The position numbers and the translations under genes were made by a program. The notes beneath the pieces were generated by a model. That model was not told the DNA's origin, did no database searches, and saw nothing but the letters and a program-made list of their open reading frames with translations. Below are positions 23,873-32,703 of a DNA stretch of 34,593 nucleotides, one piece after another. This DNA is from Clostridia bacterium (GTDB taxonomy: Bacteria; Bacillota; Clostridia; Monoglobales; Monoglobaceae). Position 1 is the first letter of the stretch, and the number at the start of each line of letters is the position of its first letter. The stretch is from positions 1-34,593 of the forward strand of contig CAAGHZ010000040.1 in NCBI GenBank assembly GCA_900769795.1. The letters are read 5' to 3'.

Positions 23873-25069
23873 CTATCTGCCAATTGCCTTGTTTAAAACA
23901 TCAGCAAGAATTTTCACGCCTTTTTCAATCTGCTCAAATGATGCCATAGAGTAGTTCATTCTGAAGCAACTGTAAACCTTTTTGTCATCAATCATTGTAG
24001 TAGCGCCCGGGACAAAGGCAACGTTCTGCTCGATTGCTTCTTTTAAAAGTTCTTTACTGTCGATGCCGCTTGGCATTGTGCAGAAGAGGAACAAACCGCC
24101 CTCGGGTCTTGTGTGCTTAACGCATGACGGGAAGTACTTGTCCATAAGGTCCATCATATAGTTGCACTTTTCGCCGTACACCTTGCTGATTTTTGCAATA
24201 TGTTCATCAATTGAATATCTTGTAACGAATTCATAAGCCATCATCTGTGGAAGTACCGCAGTATGTACGTCCTGTACCTGTTTGCAGATAATCATTCTCT
24301 GCATCAAAGCAGCGGCACAGCTTACAAAACCTACACGCATACCCGGTGAGAGAATCTTTGAGAAAGAGCCAAAGTATACAACTCTACCACTTTTGTCAAG
24401 AGATTTGATAGTAGGAACGTCCTCGCCTGAGAATCTGAGTTCTCCGTATGGGTTGTCTTCAAATACAATAATATCGTATTTTTCGGCAAGTTCAAGTACC
24501 TTTTTACGCTTTTCAAGTGACATCGTGATACCTGAAGGGTTCTGGAATGTTGAGATTGTGTAAAGTATCTTTATGTTCTTGTGTGTCTTTAAAAGTTCCT
24601 CAAGTTTTTCTACAGAGAGTCCGTCGTCTTCTACAGGCACGCCGTAGAGTTCTGCATTGTAAGAGCGGAAGCAGTTAAGTCCGCCGATAAAACTTGGCTC
24701 TTCGCAGATAATACCGTCCCCTGCGTTGATAAGAGACTTTGAGGCAAGGTCGATACCCTGATTGCCGCCGCTGACGATGATAGTGTCATCACCCTCACCG
24801 ATTACGCCCTGCTTTGTAAGGCGGTCAATAACCCAGTTGCGAAGAGGAGGGTAACCCTCGGTTATTCCGTACTGAAGTGCCGCTGCCCCGTTTGTGCGAA
24901 GAATCTCCTCGGCAATAACTGCAAGTTCTTCGTTGGGGAAGAGGCTTGAATCAGGCGAGCCACCTGCAAAAGAGATGATGCCCGGCTTTTGCATAAGTTT
25001 AAACATTTCTCTGATGGCAGAGCCTTCCAAGTGTTTTACTTTGTCTGAAAATTTTGATGTGATGTCCAT
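23873..25069 (-). CDS. PLP-dependent class I/II aminotransferase (2-aminoadipate/MocR-type fold I)
   Basis: A 398-residue fold-type I aminotransferase. K238 in SFSKILSPGMRVG binds PLP; N177 in FQNPSG, D205 and Y208 in EDNPYGE and the final arginine region in YSCFRMNYS are the usual cofactor and carboxylate contacts. IISFAGGSPDSSLFP and LQYGITEGYPPLRNWV are typical of the aminoadipate or aromatic/branched-chain aminotransferase group, without the GntR DNA-binding domain. Substrate not assignable. GAAAGGA precedes the ATG. It lies downstream of hpt across a 147-bp gap that holds a repeat. Confidence 0.9.
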   Translation of the reverse strand: MDITSKFSDKVKHLEGSAIREMFKLMQKPGIISFAGGSPDSSLFPNEELAVIAEEILRTNGAAALQYGITEGYPPLRNWVIDRLTKQGVIGEGDDTIIVSGGNQGIDLASKSLINAGDGIICEEPSFIGGLNCFRSYNAELYGVPVEDDGLSVEKLEELLKTHKNIKILYTISTFQNPSGITMSLEKRKKVLELAEKYDIIVFEDNPYGELRFSGEDVPTIKSLDKSGRVVYFGSFSKILSPGMRVGFVSCAAALMQRMIICKQVQDVHTAVLPQMMAYEFVTRYSIDEHIAKISKVYGEKCNYMMDLMDKYFPSCVKHTRPEGGLFLFCTMPSGIDSKELLKEAIEQNVAFVPGATTMIDDKKVYSCFRMNYSMASFEQIEKGVKILADVLNKAIGR

Positions 25070-25085
25070 GTCTATATCCTTTCTT

Positions 25086-25197
25086 TATGTAATTGCGGCA
25101 GGAGCAAGCCCCTGCCCTGCAATTAAAGTTGACATAAGCGTTGTAGGGGCGGGGCTTGCTCCGCCCGTTTGTTCGACAGGGCATATAGACGCCCTGT
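25086..25197. repeat. Intergenic hairpin repeat
   Basis: The gap between hpt and the aminotransferase contains AATTGCGGCAGGAGCAAG...CTGCCCTGCAATT, then GGGGCGGGGCTTGCTCCGCCC and ACAGGGC...GCCCTGT hairpins. The middle part resembles the TTGTAGGGGCG...CGCCC repeats widespread in gut Clostridia. No gene is present. Confidence 0.5.
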
Positions 25198-25216
25198 TTA
25201 TGCCAAAAAATTAATT

Positions 25217-25747
25217 CTATAACTTAACTTCTGCTATGTAAGGCAGTTGACGGAACTGCTCTCCGCAGTCAAGTCCGTAGCCGATGATAAATCTGTCTTC
25301 TATAACAAACCCTGTATAGTCTGCTTCAAAGTCTACCACTCGTCTTGATGGTTTGCTGAGAAGTGTACAGACTTTTATGGATTTTGGATTACGTTTGCTC
25401 AGAATCTCTGTAAGTTGAGACAGCGTGTTGCCCGAATCAATAATATCTTCTGCAATCAACACGTTTTTGCCTTCTATATCAACGTCAAGGTCTTTTTTAA
25501 TTACTATCTTACCGCTGCTGACGGTCCCGTCGTGATAACTCGAGACCTCCATAAAATAAACCCTTACGTCACAGTCAAGACAGCGGACAAGGTCGCTTAT
25601 AAACACAAAGCATCCTTTTAAAATACCAAGGACAATAACCTCCTCGCCGCGATAGTCATTGTTTATTTTCTCTGCAAGGCCTGCTACGCATTCTTTGATT
25701 TCTTCAGCGCTAAATAGCGTATTACCGATTTTCATTGTCTGTGCCAT
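25217..25747 (-). CDS. hpt: Hypoxanthine phosphoribosyltransferase
   Basis: A 176-residue purine-salvage enzyme that makes IMP or GMP from hypoxanthine or guanine with PRPP. The PRPP loop is EDIIDSGNTL at 100-109; GILKGCFVFISDL and MEVSSYHDGTVSSGK are the other active-site segments. It overlaps the end of tilS by 26 bp, so translation is probably coupled. The tilS-hpt order is classical in Firmicutes, where ftsH often follows; here it does not. Confidence 0.94.
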   Translation of the reverse strand: MAQTMKIGNTLFSAEEIKECVAGLAEKINNDYRGEEVIVLGILKGCFVFISDLVRCLDCDVRVYFMEVSSYHDGTVSSGKIVIKKDLDVDIEGKNVLIAEDIIDSGNTLSQLTEILSKRNPKSIKVCTLLSKPSRRVVDFEADYTGFVIEDRFIIGYGLDCGEQFRQLPYIAEVKL

Positions 25748-27143
25748 AGGTAATCACCAATCCTTTCGTGGAACTTTCTGTCATTTTTATATTTTCGGCA
25801 ACTCTGTCACCGATGATTGCTATAACCTCATCCTCTGTACAAAGAAGAGGAATACTGTCTCTGTCTTCAGACGGGACCTTTTTGTCAATCCAATAGTCCT
25901 TTAGTTTTCGTGTCTTTCCGTCTTTGAAAAACACCATTCTGTCGCCTGATCTGCGGTTTCTGACAAACAACTGCCTTGTGCTTATCTTATCATAATCAAT
26001 AAACATTTGGTTTTTTGCAGGCGTAAACCTGCCTTCAACCATCTTAAAACTGATATCAAGGTCTGCAAGGTGTGTCTCGCCGTCAAGGTCTATCTCATAG
26101 CAAAACGATTCTGCCTCGTGAGTTTGTCCGTCGTCAATTTTAAACTCAAGCCATCCGTACTTGACAGACACTCTCAGACCGCCGGGGAGTTCTGCCAACG
26201 CCCCTGTGTCTTTGCTAAAGAGACATCGCACAGCGTCAATGTGACAACGCTCGGTTTTATAGTCATCGCCCATAACCTCTTTTGTTGCGATTCGGATAAG
26301 ACGGTTTTGTATGCTCTCATCCACCATCTGCAAGGATTTTATATCAAGCACTGTTGGCTTGCGCTTTGGCATAGGGCTGTTTATTCTCTCGTACAGTCTT
26401 TCTGCATAGCCATTGATAAACGCTGCGTCTTCTTCGCAGTTCTCGCTGAAGGTGCAAAGAGTATCAATGATTTTGGGATTAAAGTTTTCTTCAAGAAGAG
26501 GTATAAGTTTGCCTCTTACTTTGTTTCTTGTATATATTGTATCTGCGTTTGTACTGTCTGTGCAGAACTCAAGGGAGTTTTCTGCGCAGTATGATTCTAT
26601 ATCTGCCCTCTTAACATCAAGGATAGGCCTCACTACATTATCATCTCTTTTGTATTTTATACCGCCGAGGCCGTCAAGCCCTGTGCCGCGGATAACACGC
26701 ATCAGAATGGTTTCTGCTCTGTCGTTGCGGTTGTGTGCCGTTGCCGTCTTGGTGTATCCGTGGGATTTGGACAACCGTTTGAAAAAGGCGTATCTTTCCT
26801 GTCTGCCCGCAAGCTCTTCGGATATGCCTTGTTCTTTGGCGACAGAGGGCACGTTTACCCTGGTTGCATAAAAGGGTATGCCAAGGTTTGTGCAAAGTTC
26901 TGCGGCATAGGCCTCATCAGAGTCTGCTTCTTGGCCTCTTATCATATGATTGAGGTGAGCCGCCGCAACGATGATGCCGAGTTCTTCTCTGAGGCTGCAA
27001 AGAACGTGAAGAAGGCACACAGAATCAGCGCCTCCCGAGAGAGCCACTAAAACCTTGTCGCCTTTTTGCAAAAGGCATCTATCCAAAATTGTCTTTTTAA
27101 CCGTTCTTATGACAAGTTCAGTTGATGCACCTTTATTGTTCAC
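25722..27143 (-). CDS. tilS: tRNA(Ile)-lysidine synthase
   Basis: 473 residues from a GTG at 27143. TilS converts the CAU anticodon of tRNA-Ile to lysidine-AU so that it reads AUA. The N-type ATP pyrophosphatase loop is SGGADS (36-41). HLNHMIRGQEADSDEAYAAELC, GHN-like ATAHNRNDRAETILMRVIRGTGLDGLGGI and the C-terminal TilS domain (FVRNRRSGDRMVFFKDGKTRKLKDYWIDKKVP) follow. The GTG has GGAG eight bases upstream and overlaps the dnaB stop; a longer form from TTG at 27182 lacks an RBS. It overlaps both dnaB and hpt. Confidence 0.92.
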   Translation of the reverse strand: MNNKGASTELVIRTVKKTILDRCLLQKGDKVLVALSGGADSVCLLHVLCSLREELGIIVAAAHLNHMIRGQEADSDEAYAAELCTNLGIPFYATRVNVPSVAKEQGISEELAGRQERYAFFKRLSKSHGYTKTATAHNRNDRAETILMRVIRGTGLDGLGGIKYKRDDNVVRPILDVKRADIESYCAENSLEFCTDSTNADTIYTRNKVRGKLIPLLEENFNPKIIDTLCTFSENCEEDAAFINGYAERLYERINSPMPKRKPTVLDIKSLQMVDESIQNRLIRIATKEVMGDDYKTERCHIDAVRCLFSKDTGALAELPGGLRVSVKYGWLEFKIDDGQTHEAESFCYEIDLDGETHLADLDISFKMVEGRFTPAKNQMFIDYDKISTRQLFVRNRRSGDRMVFFKDGKTRKLKDYWIDKKVPSEDRDSIPLLCTEDEVIAIIGDRVAENIKMTESSTKGLVITYGTDNENR

Positions 27144-28512
27144 GATTACCGCTCCAGTCCGAGAAGGAAGTATATTCGCCAAGCCATGTTAAGTATTCAT
27201 AGCCAACTTCGCCATTTCTGTGTTTTGCAAAGTTACACTTTGTCTTATTTGGCTCTTCTGCGTCTTCTTTATAATATCCCTCTCTGTATAAAAACATTAC
27301 TACGTCAGCGTCCTGCTCAATAGCACCCGAATCACGGAGGTCACTGAGGACAGGCTCTCTTTTTTCTTTATCCGAAGAACGGCTCAGCTGCGAGAGAGCA
27401 ACAACGGGAATTTTCAAATCATTTGCAAGGATTTTAAGAGTTCTTGAAATCTCCGAGATTTCTTGCTGTCTGTTGCCACCGCTTCTGCCTGATGCACTCA
27501 TAAGTTGCAGATAGTCAATCACAACCATATCAAGACCCTTTTCAAGCATAAGTTTGCGGCATCTTGCACCGATTTCGGTTACGGTTATGCTGGAGGTATC
27601 ATCTATATATATACCTGATTTGCTCAAAACCTCAGCCGCTGATGCAATTCTGCCCCAATCGTCTTCGCGCAGGTCTCCCTTTTTAAGTCTCTCCGAACTT
27701 ATCTTTGCCTCGGCAGAGAGAAGTCGTGTTGCAACCTGAATGCCCGGCATCTCAAGGCTGAATATAGCAACGTTTTTGCCGTGTTTAACAGCCGAGTTCT
27801 GTGCGATGTTAAGCGCAAGACTTGTTTTACCCATACCGGGTCTTGCCGCAATCAGAATCAGTTCTGCACCATGAAAGCCCGATGTGCGTCTGTCAATATC
27901 TGCAAAGCCTGTTGGGATACCCGTAACAGAAGAGGATTTTTTAGACAAAGCCTCAAGCGCGTCAAATTCTGCCTCAAGAAAGGTGCCGACGTGGGTAAGA
28001 CCTTTTGTGATTCTGCCCTGAGTAATTTCAATAATACCCTGTTGCGCTTTTGCAAGGATATCGTCTGTCTCCTCGTCGCCGCGATAGCATGCGCCGCTTA
28101 TCTGGTCAGCAAGTTTTATCATTCGTCTCATTACGGATTTATCCTTGACAATGTCGGCATAGAATATAACGCTCTCGGTTGAGGGTACGGTGTTTGCAAC
28201 GTCTACAACAAAACCGATTCCGCCGATTTTTTCAAGGGACCCGCGAAGCGTCAGGTGTTCTTCAAGGGTAACAAGGTCAATAGGTCTGCCCAGATTAAAC
28301 AGTTCTTTGATTGCTTCAAAGAGTTCTTTGTGTCTGTCGATATAAAAATCCCCTGAGTTTACCCTGTTTATAACATCGGGGATACAGTCCTTGTCAAGGT
28401 ACATCGCACCAAGGACAGACTGTTCTGCTTCGTTGGAAAAAGGCATTGCCCTTTGAAAGTCCGCAGAGTTGTCGTTTTCAAAGGTCGGCATATCGTTTAT
28501 AAGTTCACTCAA
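27133..28512 (-). CDS. dnaB: Replicative DNA helicase
   Basis: A 459-residue hexameric helicase (DnaC in Bacillus naming). The N-terminal helical domain spans about 20-125 (PFSNEAEQSVLGAMYLD). After a linker comes the RecA-like motor with Walker A ARPGMGKT at 223-230, FSLEM, Walker B VVIDYLQLM, and DLRDSGAIEQDADVVMFLYR with the arginine-finger region. No intein is present. It lies 28 bp behind rplI, the order seen next to gdpP in Bacillus, and its stop overlaps the tilS start. Confidence 0.96.
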   Translation of the reverse strand: MSELINDMPTFENDNSADFQRAMPFSNEAEQSVLGAMYLDKDCIPDVINRVNSGDFYIDRHKELFEAIKELFNLGRPIDLVTLEEHLTLRGSLEKIGGIGFVVDVANTVPSTESVIFYADIVKDKSVMRRMIKLADQISGACYRGDEETDDILAKAQQGIIEITQGRITKGLTHVGTFLEAEFDALEALSKKSSSVTGIPTGFADIDRRTSGFHGAELILIAARPGMGKTSLALNIAQNSAVKHGKNVAIFSLEMPGIQVATRLLSAEAKISSERLKKGDLREDDWGRIASAAEVLSKSGIYIDDTSSITVTEIGARCRKLMLEKGLDMVVIDYLQLMSASGRSGGNRQQEISEISRTLKILANDLKIPVVALSQLSRSSDKEKREPVLSDLRDSGAIEQDADVVMFLYREGYYKEDAEEPNKTKCNFAKHRNGEVGYEYLTWLGEYTSFSDWSGNREQ

Positions 28513-28540
28513 CGCAGACCCTCCTCTCGTAATAATATTT

Positions 28541-28987
28541 CTATAACTCGGTTACTTCAACCTTAAAGGTTCCTACAACCCCTGTGTAGAGAGTAACGTT
28601 TACATCTCTGATTCCACAGGTTTTGATGCCGTCGGGCAAATCAATCTTGCGCTTATCAACAGTGATGTTAAACTGCGCTTTAAGTGCGTCTGCAACGTCT
28701 TTCGAAGTAACAGATCCAAAGAGTTTACCTTCTTTGCCTGCTTTTGCCTTGAGAGACACTTTTATTTCTTTCATGCGCTCTGCGATGTTCTGTGCTTTTT
28801 GCTCTTCCATATTGCGCTTGTATTGTTCTGCACCCTTTTTGCCTTCAAGTTCGTTAAGCGCCTGCTTTGTAGCAGGGATAGCCAAACCCTTGGGAAGAAG
28901 GAAGTTGTTTGCGTATCCGTCGCTTACCTCAATGAGGTCACCTTTTTTGCCCTGAGATTTTACATCTTGTTTTAAAATTACTTTCAT
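28541..28987 (-). CDS. rplI: 50S ribosomal protein L9
   Basis: A 148-residue bL9 of normal length: N-terminal domain MKVILKQDVKSQGKKGDLIEV and GYANNFLLPKGLAIPAT, a long central helix (about 42-75), and the C-terminal domain with GKLFGSVTSKDVADAL. It binds 23S rRNA near the L1 stalk base. GAGAGGAT precedes the ATG. It sits between gdpP and dnaB, the conserved Firmicute arrangement. Confidence 0.97.
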   Translation of the reverse strand: MKVILKQDVKSQGKKGDLIEVSDGYANNFLLPKGLAIPATKQALNELEGKKGAEQYKRNMEEQKAQNIAERMKEIKVSLKAKAGKEGKLFGSVTSKDVADALKAQFNITVDKRKIDLPDGIKTCGIRDVNVTLYTGVVGTFKVEVTEL

Positions 28988-29012
28988 TATATTTCATCCT
29001 CTCTATAAGTGT

Positions 29013-31064
29013 CTATTCGTAAAGCACCTCGTCTATTGCGTTGTGTAGTTTAAGTTCTGCAATAGTGAGGCTATTGTTTTCAAGTTGTGCTCCTGCGATG
29101 GTGATATGACCGCCACCACCGAGTTTTTCAAGAATAATCTGCACGTTTATCATACCAAGAGAACGGCCGCTTATAACTATGCGGTTTCCTATGCTTGCAA
29201 GAACAAAGGATGCCTCAATGCCGTTGATGTCAAGCAGGTCATCCGCCGCCTGTGCAACAACAAGTTGAGCGTTTTTTGTGTTTTCATCGCATATTGCAAT
29301 AGCGATATTGTCCCGATATACCTTTGCATTGCTGATGATTCTTGATTTTTGAATATACATGGCAAGGTCGTTTCTGAATATTTTGTGCACGCCGACGGGG
29401 TCGACCCCGATTCGTCTAAGATATGCGGCGGCTTCGAAAGTTCTTGCCCCTGTTTTAAAGGTAAACGCCTTGGTGTCTAAATATATTCCGCAGTATAGTG
29501 TTTCTGCTTCATGAACAGAAATGCTTTGTGTGTCGTCCATATGCTGAAGTATCTCGGCAACCATCTCACAGGTAGAGGAAGCATAAGGCTCGTGATACAC
29601 AAGAGCGGTGTTTTCTATAAAGTCCTCTCCTCTGCGGTGGTGGTCGATAAGAACAACGTTTTTGGCTCTCTCTAAAAGTTCGGGATACTCTACCATTGTG
29701 GGTCTGTGTGTGTCTACTATTATAAGCAGAGTGTTGTCATCCATCATTCCCATTGCTCTGTCAAGTGCGATTATGCCGTCGGCGTATTCGGCGTCAATCA
29801 GCATATCGGGAAGAATTTCGCCAACATTATTGTGCAATCTGTCAAGGGCAATATACGAGTTTTTGCCTCTGCTGCGCACTGCACGGAAGAGACCAACCGC
29901 CGCACCAAAACTGTCATAGTCAGATGACTTGTGACCCATAATTATAACCTTTGATGCTTCGTCGGTGAGTCTGCAAAGACTGTCTGCAACCACGCGTGCT
30001 TTGACTTTGGTTGTCTTTTCTACACCAAGGCTTCTTGCACCAAAGAAAGCATAACCTTCCTCGCCCTTTATAACTGCCTGGTCTCCGCCTCGACCAAGTG
30101 CCATGTCAAGTGCAACAAGAGAAACTCTGTCGTTTTCAAGAAGTCCGTCTTCTGATGCGCCGACACCGATACTCAGTGTCACAGGGATTCTGTTGCCCTG
30201 GTCAATTTCTTTTGCGTCACTTAAAAGGCTGAACTTTTCTTTAAGCAATATATCAAACTTGGCAGCCTCGAAAAGTATTATAAACTTGTCCCTCTCATAG
30301 CGACGGTAAAAGCCCTCGCCCTTTTCAACCCAAAGACCGATGCAGCGTTCTATATCGCCGACAAGGGCGCCGTGGCTTGAGTTAGGTGTCTCTCTGAGGA
30401 CCTCGTCATAGTTGTCAATCATAGCGGTGCAGACGATGGTGCGCTTGTTGTCAAGTTCTGTCTGCAGAGCGGTTATGGCAGTGATGTCGGAGAAGATAAG
30501 ACTGATAAGCGTCTCTTCGCTATTATTGCGGACGGTTATAACAGGTGTGCCGATAAGGATATAGTCTCTGCCGTTAAAGGAAAAACCATGTTCGATATTG
30601 TGGTTTTCGCTATCGGTCTCCTGAAAAGTTGATATTCTTATGTTAGGAAAGATATCAGACAGTTTTGTGCCGAGAAGAACACTTTTGTTGCAAAACTGAG
30701 CAAAAGCCGTGTTGTTCCAGCGGATAACTCCTGTAGATGTAACAACAACCATAGGGTCTTTGAAACTGAGCATTGCCGCTTTTGCGGTGCTCTCTACACC
30801 AAAGGATAATTCCTCAAAATACTTGCGCATATTTCTGCCGCGGTGTTTCAACACAGAGCTGCCGATAATAAGAATTGCTATGCTTGCGGCTACAACGAAA
30901 ATTGATACGCCGAGAAACACAGAAGAGGGCATCTTTGTGTTGTTGCTGCACAGAAAAAGAAACAGACCTGCTGCAATCAAGGTTGCGCAGCACAAAATCA
31001 GTAACTTGAAGATGTTTTTAAATTCTGACTTTACAAAGTCACGGGGAGAAGTATAAGTTTTCAT
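29013..31064 (-). CDS. gdpP: Cyclic-di-AMP phosphodiesterase, GdpP family (YybT)
   Basis: A 683-residue membrane enzyme that hydrolyses c-di-AMP and so tunes potassium, osmolyte and wall homeostasis. Two membrane helices (about 18-40 and 47-70) are followed by a PAS-like domain (about 96-195), a degenerate GGDEF domain (about 205-340, GRGGDQ in place of GGDEF), and the DHH-DHHA1 phosphodiesterase. Metal ligands are visible: H378, D382 and D384 in GHKSSDYDSFG, D451 in VDTH, H475 in DHH and D530 in LDTK. GGGGHITIAGA near 649-659 is the DHHA1 signature. It lies between the DUF2232 gene and rplI. Confidence 0.95.
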   Translation of the reverse strand: MKTYTSPRDFVKSEFKNIFKLLILCCATLIAAGLFLFLCSNNTKMPSSVFLGVSIFVVAASIAILIIGSSVLKHRGRNMRKYFEELSFGVESTAKAAMLSFKDPMVVVTSTGVIRWNNTAFAQFCNKSVLLGTKLSDIFPNIRISTFQETDSENHNIEHGFSFNGRDYILIGTPVITVRNNSEETLISLIFSDITAITALQTELDNKRTIVCTAMIDNYDEVLRETPNSSHGALVGDIERCIGLWVEKGEGFYRRYERDKFIILFEAAKFDILLKEKFSLLSDAKEIDQGNRIPVTLSIGVGASEDGLLENDRVSLVALDMALGRGGDQAVIKGEEGYAFFGARSLGVEKTTKVKARVVADSLCRLTDEASKVIIMGHKSSDYDSFGAAVGLFRAVRSRGKNSYIALDRLHNNVGEILPDMLIDAEYADGIIALDRAMGMMDDNTLLIIVDTHRPTMVEYPELLERAKNVVLIDHHRRGEDFIENTALVYHEPYASSTCEMVAEILQHMDDTQSISVHEAETLYCGIYLDTKAFTFKTGARTFEAAAYLRRIGVDPVGVHKIFRNDLAMYIQKSRIISNAKVYRDNIAIAICDENTKNAQLVVAQAADDLLDINGIEASFVLASIGNRIVISGRSLGMINVQIILEKLGGGGHITIAGAQLENNSLTIAELKLHNAIDEVLYE

Positions 31065-31075
31065 GATTTATCACC

Positions 31076-32041
31076 TTATGCCTTTCTGCCGAGTCTACGT
31101 CCGTTAAGGCCGTCCAGATAACCTATTACGGTCAAAATGGTTATTGTCAATGAGCCGAACATAAAACCTGTAAGGAATATAATAATGTATATGACGGCTC
31201 TGAGTATTCCCGAGGAAATTTTGTTTTTAAAAGAGTAATCAATCGATGACAAGCCACAAACAGAGATGTACAGAACAGACAGATTGTATAGGTTTTGCAG
31301 GGCCGCACCGTAGGTTCCTTCGATTCTGCCAAGTTGTATAATCAAAAGAAGTATAAAGGTGATTATACACATGCTTCTCGGTGCACATATCATATAAAAT
31401 TTTGTGTAATCAACCGAGGCAAGCCTTAGTCTCTTTAAAAAGAATACCCCAACCATAGATGTAATGTATGCGTACACAACCGATGTTGCGATTGTAATTG
31501 TAGGCAGACTCAGCAAAAACATGTTTGAAGTTTGTGCCATTACCTCGGAAATATAAACATCTATATCACCGGCAGGCAGTATCTGAGTTTGGGCAATCGA
31601 AGACTTTAAGGCGTCTCCCATGGATTGCGTAATCGAGTTTATCATGTTGGCTATGCCGTCTCCTCCGCCGTTTATCAGCGCAAGTTCAATCACAAAACTT
31701 ATGAGGACCGATAAGGCAGACAAAGCAATGGATAAAGGAAACCTCATCTTTTTAGAAGAGCATATTCCAAATACAAGCCCCGGCACAGCGTATGTAAGAA
31801 ACAAAAATCCAACCGACAGGGCGTTTCCAATCAGGAAGAAGGAAACAAGAAAGGCACACAGGCAAGCAAGTATCGAAAACTTTGCGCCGTGTCGCAGAGT
31901 GATATACATAAGGGGCACAGAGACTGCAAAAGAAACAGGCAATGATAAAATCGGCACATAGGTGACGATGATAATAAACAATGCACACAAAGCCGCAGAA
32001 ACAGCAGTATCGGCAATGGCTTTAACCCTTGTGTTTTTCAT
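31076..32041 (-). CDS. DUF2232 (YybS-like) polytopic membrane protein
   Basis: A 321-residue membrane protein with about eight hydrophobic segments and almost no soluble part, matching the DUF2232/YybS family. The pattern of an early AALCALFIIIVTYVPIL and MYITLRHGAKFSILACLCAFLVSFF resembles ECF-transporter S components, but substrate and role are unknown. It is the first gene of the long directon, 11 bp ahead of gdpP, as yybS precedes yybT in Bacillus. The promoter at 32174-32202 gives a leader of about 125 nt. Confidence 0.85.
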   Translation of the reverse strand: MKNTRVKAIADTAVSAALCALFIIIVTYVPILSLPVSFAVSVPLMYITLRHGAKFSILACLCAFLVSFFLIGNALSVGFLFLTYAVPGLVFGICSSKKMRFPLSIALSALSVLISFVIELALINGGGDGIANMINSITQSMGDALKSSIAQTQILPAGDIDVYISEVMAQTSNMFLLSLPTITIATSVVYAYITSMVGVFFLKRLRLASVDYTKFYMICAPRSMCIITFILLLIIQLGRIEGTYGAALQNLYNLSVLYISVCGLSSIDYSFKNKISSGILRAVIYIIIFLTGFMFGSLTITILTVIGYLDGLNGRRLGRKA

Positions 32042-32091
32042 ATTTGATAAAATCCCTTCTTGCTCGTGCAGAGGTCAGATCTACCATCTTA

Positions 32092-32105
32092 TAATCTGCA
32101 GATTA
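32092..32105. promoter_or_regulatory. 14-bp palindrome in the yybS leader
   Basis: TAATCTGCAGATTA is a perfect palindrome within the leader of the yybS-gdpP directon, between its promoter and start codon. It might be an operator; no binding protein can be named. Confidence 0.3.
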
Positions 32106-32173
32106 AAATATATATTATAATCAGTAGCTAATTTGATAATTCTTGCTGAAGATACAAAAATCGCATCATATCT

Positions 32174-32202
32174 ATTCTATCAAATTATATCGGTTTTTTC
32201 AA
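32174..32202 (-). promoter_or_regulatory. Sigma-A promoter of the yybS-gdpP-rplI-dnaB directon
   Basis: On the minus strand, TTGAAA (32197-32202), a 17-bp spacer and TAGAAT (32174-32179). No terminator lies between it and the first gene. On the opposite strand, TATAAA at 32234 with a weak TGAAAA 17 bp upstream may serve the divergent EIIB gene. Confidence 0.65.
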
Positions 32203-32290
32203 TAGTAAAATGAAAAATTTTCATCCTTTACAGTATAAAGGTAAAAACTGCGGTGCAAAATAGTAAAAAATTACAAAAAGAGGGGTAAAT

Positions 32291-32539
32291 ATGACGTATA
32301 AAAGTATGGCAAAAGTGATTTTGATGGACGTAGGAGGGAGCGAAAACATAAACTGGCTTGAATATTGCAGTACAAGGCTTAGGTTTGGAGTAAAGGACGA
32401 GAGGCAAACGGATATTGTTCATCTTAAAGACGAGAGAGGGATAATAGGAGCCTACAAAAGCGGAGAGGTTTATCAGGTGGTACCCCGAAAACGCCCGTCA
32501 GGTCTTTATAAGGCACTTAAGAAAATAGGAGTAAAATAG
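32291..32539 (+). CDS. Stand-alone PTS EIIB domain, glucose family
   Basis: An 82-residue protein that is only an EIIB domain of the glucose/sucrose PTS family. MAKVILMDVGGSENINWLEYCSTRLRFGVKD matches the domain start: the GGxENI turn and the phospho-cysteine C26 in CSTRLRF. VHLKDERGIIGAYKSGEVYQVV matches its second half. The C-terminus departs from family norm (PRKRPSGLYKALKKIG, basic). No EIIC or EIIA is attached or adjacent. It could be a soluble phosphocarrier for a distant EIIC or a regulator. GAGGGG precedes the ATG. A KdgK-like kinase follows 164 bp later behind its own promoter. Confidence 0.8.
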   Translation: MTYKSMAKVILMDVGGSENINWLEYCSTRLRFGVKDERQTDIVHLKDERGIIGAYKSGEVYQVVPRKRPSGLYKALKKIGVK

Positions 32540-32593
32540 TAAAAATATAAATAATAAACCACCCGAAAATATGCTTTGATAAACAAAATATAA

Positions 32594-32648
32594 AAATTTG
32601 CTCAAATTGGCAGATTTGTTTGACATATAGAAAAGCTTTTGGTATAAT
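32594..32648 (+). promoter_or_regulatory. Strong sigma-A promoter of the sugar kinase, with adjoining inverted repeat
   Basis: TTGACA (32620-32625), a 17-bp spacer and TATAAT (32643-32648) are both perfect consensus. Directly upstream, AAATTTGC pairs imperfectly (7 of 8) with GCAGATTT, which could be a regulator site or a weak terminator for the EIIB gene. Confidence 0.8.
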
Positions 32649-32703
32649 TATGTTGGTAAAAAACGAAATTAATGAAACACCAATATAAAAAGGAGACAGT
32701 AAA

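Noticed and set aside
27144..27182. Longer tilS start at a TTG
   Set aside because: There is no RBS; the GTG at 27143 has GGAG at good spacing and overlaps the dnaB stop.
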